From positions 103,236 to 167,235 of the forward strand of contig NZ_PRDW01000009.1 in NCBI RefSeq assembly GCF_002927045.1: a stretch of 64,000 bases of DNA, in the 5' to 3' direction. Within the stretch, counting starts at the first letter, position 1. Each line of letters opens with the position of its first letter. Both the position numbers and the translations under genes were made by a program. A model generated the notes under the pieces. That model ran no database searches and was not told the origin of the DNA. It saw only the letters and a program-made list of their open reading frames with translations. The stretch comes from Mycetohabitans endofungorum (lineage in GTDB: Bacteria; Pseudomonadota; Gammaproteobacteria; Burkholderiales; Burkholderiaceae). Positions 61,239 to 64,000 of the stretch are shown in pieces.

Positions 61239-61267
61239 ATTATCGGCTAATTAGTTGCGAGTGTCAA
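61239..61267 (-). promoter_or_regulatory. Promoter of the tRNA-Tyr/Gly/Thr-tuf operon
   Basis: On the minus strand a perfect -35 TTGACA (61267-61262), 17 bases, and -10 GATAAT (61244-61239), placed about 10 bases before the tRNA-Tyr 5' end. The strongest sigma-70 match in the window. The remaining spacer up to 61390 shows nothing definite. Confidence 0.85.
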
Positions 61268-61389
61268 CTGCCCTGCAACCACCCGCCGACTTGGTACTTG
61301 ATGACCGTCAGTCGTTCGCCTTCCAGCAAGATGGGAATTGTCAACTACACGGGCGCCGAAGGCAAGCGATATGCGTATCGCCAGCGGTT

Positions 61390-61433
61390 ACCGGTGCTCC
61401 GACGCGGCGAATTCGCCGCGTCGGAGCACCGGT
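61390..61433. repeat. Perfect 44-base palindrome after the lipoprotein gene
   Basis: Arms of 22 bases (starting ACCGGTGCTCCGACGCGGCG) meet without spacer at GAATTC. It lies 12 bases after the lipoprotein stop on the minus strand. There is no T-tract. It may act as a terminator or mRNA-stabilising hairpin, or be a repetitive palindromic element. Confidence 0.85.
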
Positions 61434-61445
61434 TTGAGACGCGAC

Positions 61446-62360
61446 TCATTGAAGAGCCGGTGCGGCCGTCGCGCGCGTACCCGTCAGTACCAGAGCGGCC
61501 TGGCGTGAGGCATCGGTGGCCATCACCAGCAGCTTGCCGCTGTCCAGCACCGCTGCGCCCGCGTACACCGTGCCGGGCGTCGCGCAAGGCGCGGGCCCAG
61601 CCGTGGCCGTCACGTCGTACAGGTTGCCCACCGTGCGCGGCTGAAACGTACCCGTCAGCGTGCACGCATTGGCCGTCCGGGCGTTCAGCGTGCCGCCCGC
61701 ATCGATCTGCAACGTGACACCCTGGTCGTCCACCAGCGTTTGCGCGACCCCGTCACTGTACGCCCCAGCTAACGCCGCGAGCGTCGGCTGCCGCTCGTAC
61801 AGCCCTTGGTAGGTCGAGCCGAACTCCACCCCCACCGTGCCCGACGCATTCGTGCTGCGGCCGCACAAGCAGTCCTTGTACACATAATTTGCATCCACCC
61901 GTTCCGCGTCGCTCGTGCGCTGCGCGAAGTCATAGCGGATCGCGTCCGTCGAGGTGAACGTGCCGCTGGCCTGCGTGCCGCTCGTCGTACTGGTGCCGCT
62001 GACGAAGCCACCCAATCCCGGCGTGCCGCGGTCGTAGGCGATCCAGAACACGCCGTCATCTCGAACGATACCCACCTCGCGCTGACCCGGTGTCGTCATG
62101 CCCACGTAGTATCCTTGCGCAAGGCTCACTACCGGCCGATTGCCGTCATTGCCTGGACGGCTGCCCGTACCCTTGCCTCCGTTATCGGCGTTGCTCGCGC
62201 TTGTACCGGACTGCGGCACGCCGAACTGCCCGCCATTCGGGCCGCTTCCGGCATTGGCGCCCCTATTGGCTGCTGAAGGTGAAACCTCCGTCAGCCCGCT
62301 GTTGCATCCTGTTAGGATTCCGACAGAAATGGCCGCAATCGCAATCGACACCGCCTTCAT
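61446..62360 (-). CDS. Putative lipoprotein of unknown function
   Basis: 304 residues. The signal peptide MKAVSIAIAAISVGILTGC ends in a lipobox cysteine (LTGC), followed by a Gly/Asn/Ser-rich linker to about residue 75 and a beta-rich domain beginning GYYVGMTTPGQREVGIVRDDG. A CLCG cysteine pair is present near the middle. I do not recognise a known enzyme. ATG 62360 is chosen because the GGAG box is nine bases upstream. An ATG three codons earlier sits directly on that box. It is convergent with no gene and is followed by the long palindrome. Confidence 0.75.
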   Translation of the reverse strand: MKAVSIAIAAISVGILTGCNSGLTEVSPSAANRGANAGSGPNGGQFGVPQSGTSASNADNGGKGTGSRPGNDGNRPVVSLAQGYYVGMTTPGQREVGIVRDDGVFWIAYDRGTPGLGGFVSGTSTTSGTQASGTFTSTDAIRYDFAQRTSDAERVDANYVYKDCLCGRSTNASGTVGVEFGSTYQGLYERQPTLAALAGAYSDGVAQTLVDDQGVTLQIDAGGTLNARTANACTLTGTFQPRTVGNLYDVTATAGPAPCATPGTVYAGAAVLDSGKLLVMATDASRQAALVLTGTRATAAPALQ

Positions 62361-62576
62361 TTTTCTCATCTCCTTTTCGTTGAGCCGGATTTACGTTATC
62401 CGATACAGATCGTTGCTTAACGGCCTTCATGGCCTCGGTCTGCTAACGCACAAAGGTTTGGAGGTCCGATGGGGAGCAGTGCGACAACAGCTGCGGTATA
62501 GGGCGCATAGGCTTGTCTGATAAGGCACCTGCCGCGACGGATGGGAATGCATACGGATCTCGACGCTCGGACCGAG

Positions 62577-62601
62577 TTCGTTTATTAAACGTCGACTTCG
62601 C
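62577..62601 (+). promoter_or_regulatory. Orphan PIP/hrpII box
   Basis: A perfect TTCGT-N15-TTCGC on the plus strand. No YANNNT hexamer is found 30-32 bases downstream, because similarity to an IS3 transposase begins at about 62616. It could be the stump of a promoter whose gene was lost. Confidence 0.5.
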
Positions 62602-62615
62602 TGCGAGGCGGAGCA

Positions 62616-62928
62616 GAGGCTGGAATTGAACTGACGAGCCGGACGCTCGGCCAATGGGCGTACGGCAACGGCGTGACGCTGAAATTGTTCAGCCGGGCAA
62701 AGCGACGCAGAACGCATTCATCGAGTCATTCAACGGCAAGTTTCGCGATGAATGCGTCAATGAGCAATGGTTGACGAGCCCCGCGCATGCTCGAGCTGCC
62801 CATCGCGGCATAGCGCTAGGGCTGCAACAAAGAAGGGCCGCACAGCGCACTGAATTACTTTTTACCAGCAGAGTGTGCGATGAAACATCGGGCAGCAGCG
62901 GATGTTCCTGCCGCTTTTCATGAAATTG
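62616..62928 (+). pseudogene. IS3-family transposase (OrfB) C-terminal remnant
   Basis: Pieces of the integrase-type catalytic domain appear in different frames: LTSRTLGQWAYGNGV, then QPGKATQNAFIESFNGKF with RDECVNEQW and LTSPAHARA, then HSALNY and PAEC. At least two frameshifts and two in-frame stops separate them. No terminal inverted repeats or N-terminal part are seen, so this is an old fragment. Confidence 0.85.
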
Positions 62929-63113
62929 GTACTTTGCTAAAAGCCCCGTTAGCCCTAAGAAGGCAAGTTAAATTTGCCGAGTTTCTTCCAGGCAGGCAAC
63001 GCGGGGCCGCTACTGCCGAGCGCGCCGCCTGTTCAGAACTGCAAATATGCCGCCTTGTGCCGGTGCTCGAAGCCACTAGGATGGCATAACCGAGCGCATC
63101 ATCCAGTAGAAAA
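62929..63113. other. Gene-less spacer after the IS remnant
   Basis: No coding frame, RNA or repeat recognised in these 185 bases. Part may be the former end of the IS element. Confidence 0.3.
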
Positions 63114-63446
63114 TTAGATTTGGTGGCTTTCGACAGGTTTTGGCGATGCCGCAGCATTACCATCCGAAGCTCCACCACCCGCGTTTTGAGTCCCTTCATC
63201 CATATTATGGATCTCTACTGGCTTATCGGAGCCTGACATAATCTGGTGTTTTAATGCTGCCATAGCAGCGTCTGTTGCTGCTTGGCTCGCCGGATCAGGA
63301 AGAGTTGGTTTCCAGTCGTTGCCGTCCCACACGCTCCAGGATTGATTTTAAAGATCCAGCTTTTTAGCACCCGGTTTGAGGTTCCCGTCCTCCCCGATAT
63401 CAATCCTAGTCGGGTTGACGCCTTGCATTGAGTTGATGCCGTCCAT
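63114..63446 (-). pseudogene. Small Hrp-regulated ORF interrupted by an in-frame TAA
   Basis: An ATG at 63446 with a GAGGA box opens MDGINSMQGVNPTRIDIGED and runs 32 codons to a TAA at 63350-63348. The same frame then continues for 78 codons (NQSWSVWDGNDWKPTLPDP, then a polar region with DKPVEIHNMDEGTQNAG) to a TAA at 63114. Single-frame continuity across the stop suggests a nonsense mutation in a roughly 110-residue gene. A separate 32-residue peptide or a GTG restart at 63332 are alternatives. No signal peptide and no known family. The upstream PIP box suggests a type III secreted protein. Confidence 0.5.
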
Positions 63447-63507
63447 ATCCGTTCCTCATAAGCAGTTGAAAAAACGCGCCGCATCGTAAACACTTTGCGC
63501 GTTATCC
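63447..63507. other. 5' untranslated region of the interrupted small ORF
   Basis: About 60 bases between the -10 candidate (63513-63508) and the ATG at 63446, containing the GAGGA ribosome site. Nothing else is seen. Confidence 0.4.
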
Positions 63508-63568
63508 AGTGTGCCGATGGCACGGCAAGGCCAGATGCGTTTTGCGAAATGTACCAGCACCATACGAA
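63508..63568 (-). promoter_or_regulatory. PIP/hrpII box and -10 of the interrupted small ORF
   Basis: On the minus strand a perfect TTCGT-N15-TTCGC (63568-63544), then exactly 30 bases, then CACACT (63513-63508), which fits YANNNT. The start codon follows about 60 bases later. This is the full layout of a HrpX/HrpB-dependent promoter. Confidence 0.7.
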
Positions 63569-63862
63569 GTGCGTCATCTCATGTCGTTCATGCTACAGGC
63601 CCAGTCAGGTTGCTATGCGTTTCTCGACAATGGCAGTGGCGCGCATCGCACCGCGGGGCACGCACTGGGCCCGTGCGCGTTGCATCACGCCAGCGATGAC
63701 GCGTCAATGACGAGGTGCGTGGGCGTCGGCGCGACTGATTGGGTCAAGCGCATCCATACGGGGTGGCACTGCAGCGAAGGGGGAGCGGACCCACCATTCG
63801 GTCCAGGCGGTGCTCGAGGGCGGGTTGGGCAAGCGAGGTGGGCTGAGCCGGGGGCGATCCCC
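63569..63862. other. Gene-less spacer between small ORF promoter and rRNA terminator
   Basis: About 290 bases. Short frames exist on both strands but none has a ribosome site or recognisable product. Confidence 0.35.
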
Positions 63863-63896
63863 AAAGCACAACGCCCGCTTCGGGTGGAAGCGGGCG
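63863..63896 (-). terminator. Terminator of the rRNA operon
   Basis: A ten-pair stem CGCCCGCTTC/GAAGCGGGCG with a five-base loop (63872-63896) is followed on the minus strand by TTGTGCTTT. It lies 18 bases beyond the 5S rRNA 3' end. Confidence 0.8.
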
Positions 63897-63914
63897 CTGG
63901 GGGGAAAGGGGGGA

Positions 63915-64000
63915 GCCTGACGATTACCTACTTTCACACGGGCAATCCGCACTATCATCGGCGTGGAGTCGTTTCACGGTCCTGTTCGGGATGGGCAGGG
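63915..64000 (-). rRNA. rrf: 5S rRNA, 3' part (continues beyond window)
   Basis: On the minus strand the sequence contains CCCATCCCGAACAGG, GTGAAACGACTCCACGCCGA and GAAAGTAGG near the 3' end, the conserved loop and helix segments of bacterial 5S rRNA. About 86 of roughly 115 bases are visible. It indicates an rRNA operon transcribed toward lower coordinates and located just past the window. Confidence 0.95.

Noticed and set aside
61262..61342. Short minus-strand frame of about 26 codons ending just before the tRNA promoter
   Set aside because: It has no ribosome site, no known similarity, and its stop codon overlaps the -35 TTGACA. Coding cannot be supported.
61390..61433. Palindrome as an attachment or integration site at the tRNA cluster
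   Set aside because: No partial tRNA copy, integrase gene or direct repeat of the tRNA 3' end lies nearby.

Overview
The window looks like a chromosomal segment of a betaproteobacterium of the family Burkholderiaceae. The evidence is the GC-rich sequence, the gene order tRNA-Tyr/Gly/Thr - tuf - tRNA-Trp - secE - nusG - rplKAJL - rpoBC, and the adjoining str, S10, spc and alpha ribosomal clusters. A second conserved block carries dgt - aroB - aroK - pilQ and mrcA - cyaY - lptM - lysA. Eroded genes, an IS remnant and promoter boxes of the plant-pathogen Hrp type fit a host-associated member such as Mycetohabitans (formerly Burkholderia rhizoxinica). The genus is an inference.

Layout. 1-1.3 kb: end of an OmpW porin, a DUF883 protein and a truncated ugpQ. 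1.3-9 kb (minus strand): dgt, aroB, aroK and the coupled type IV pilus/competence genes pilM-pilN-pilO/P-pilQ, divergent from mrcA. 11.5-20.2 kb: cyaY, lptM-lysA, the cytochrome c maturation pair resB-ccsB, a cytochrome c4, engB, hemB and a candidate small RNA. 20.4-22.6 kb: dsbD and cutA. 22.7-42 kb (minus): rpsL-rpsG-fusA-tuf-rpsJ...rplQ, about 35 translation and transcription genes. 42.3-46.9 kb: recQ, then a GNAT acetyltransferase and a HrpK/HrpF-like type III secretion translocator candidate. 47.3-61.2 kb (minus): rpoC, rpoB, rplLJAK, nusG, secE, tRNA-Trp, a second tuf, and tRNA-Thr, -Gly and -Tyr. 61.4-64 kb: a lipoprotein, an IS3-type transposase remnant, a small ORF with an in-frame stop, and the 3' end of a 5S rRNA gene that opens an rRNA operon beyond the window.

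Two things stand out. First, three perfect PIP/hrpII boxes (TTCGB-N15-TTCGB) fall only in the accessory patches. One precedes the HrpK-like gene and one precedes the interrupted small ORF, each with a -10-like hexamer at the expected 30-base spacing. The third stops at the edge of the IS remnant. This suggests that pieces of the type III secretion regulon sit on both sides of the rpoBC/tuf block. Second, four internal promoter candidates in the ribosomal cluster (before rplN, rplC, rplQ and rpoA) are embedded in inverted repeats in the same way. A transcript initiated there lacks the full hairpin, while a read-through transcript contains it.

Start codons were chosen by ribosome binding site, homology and overlap with the upstream gene. 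Several are GTG or TTG.
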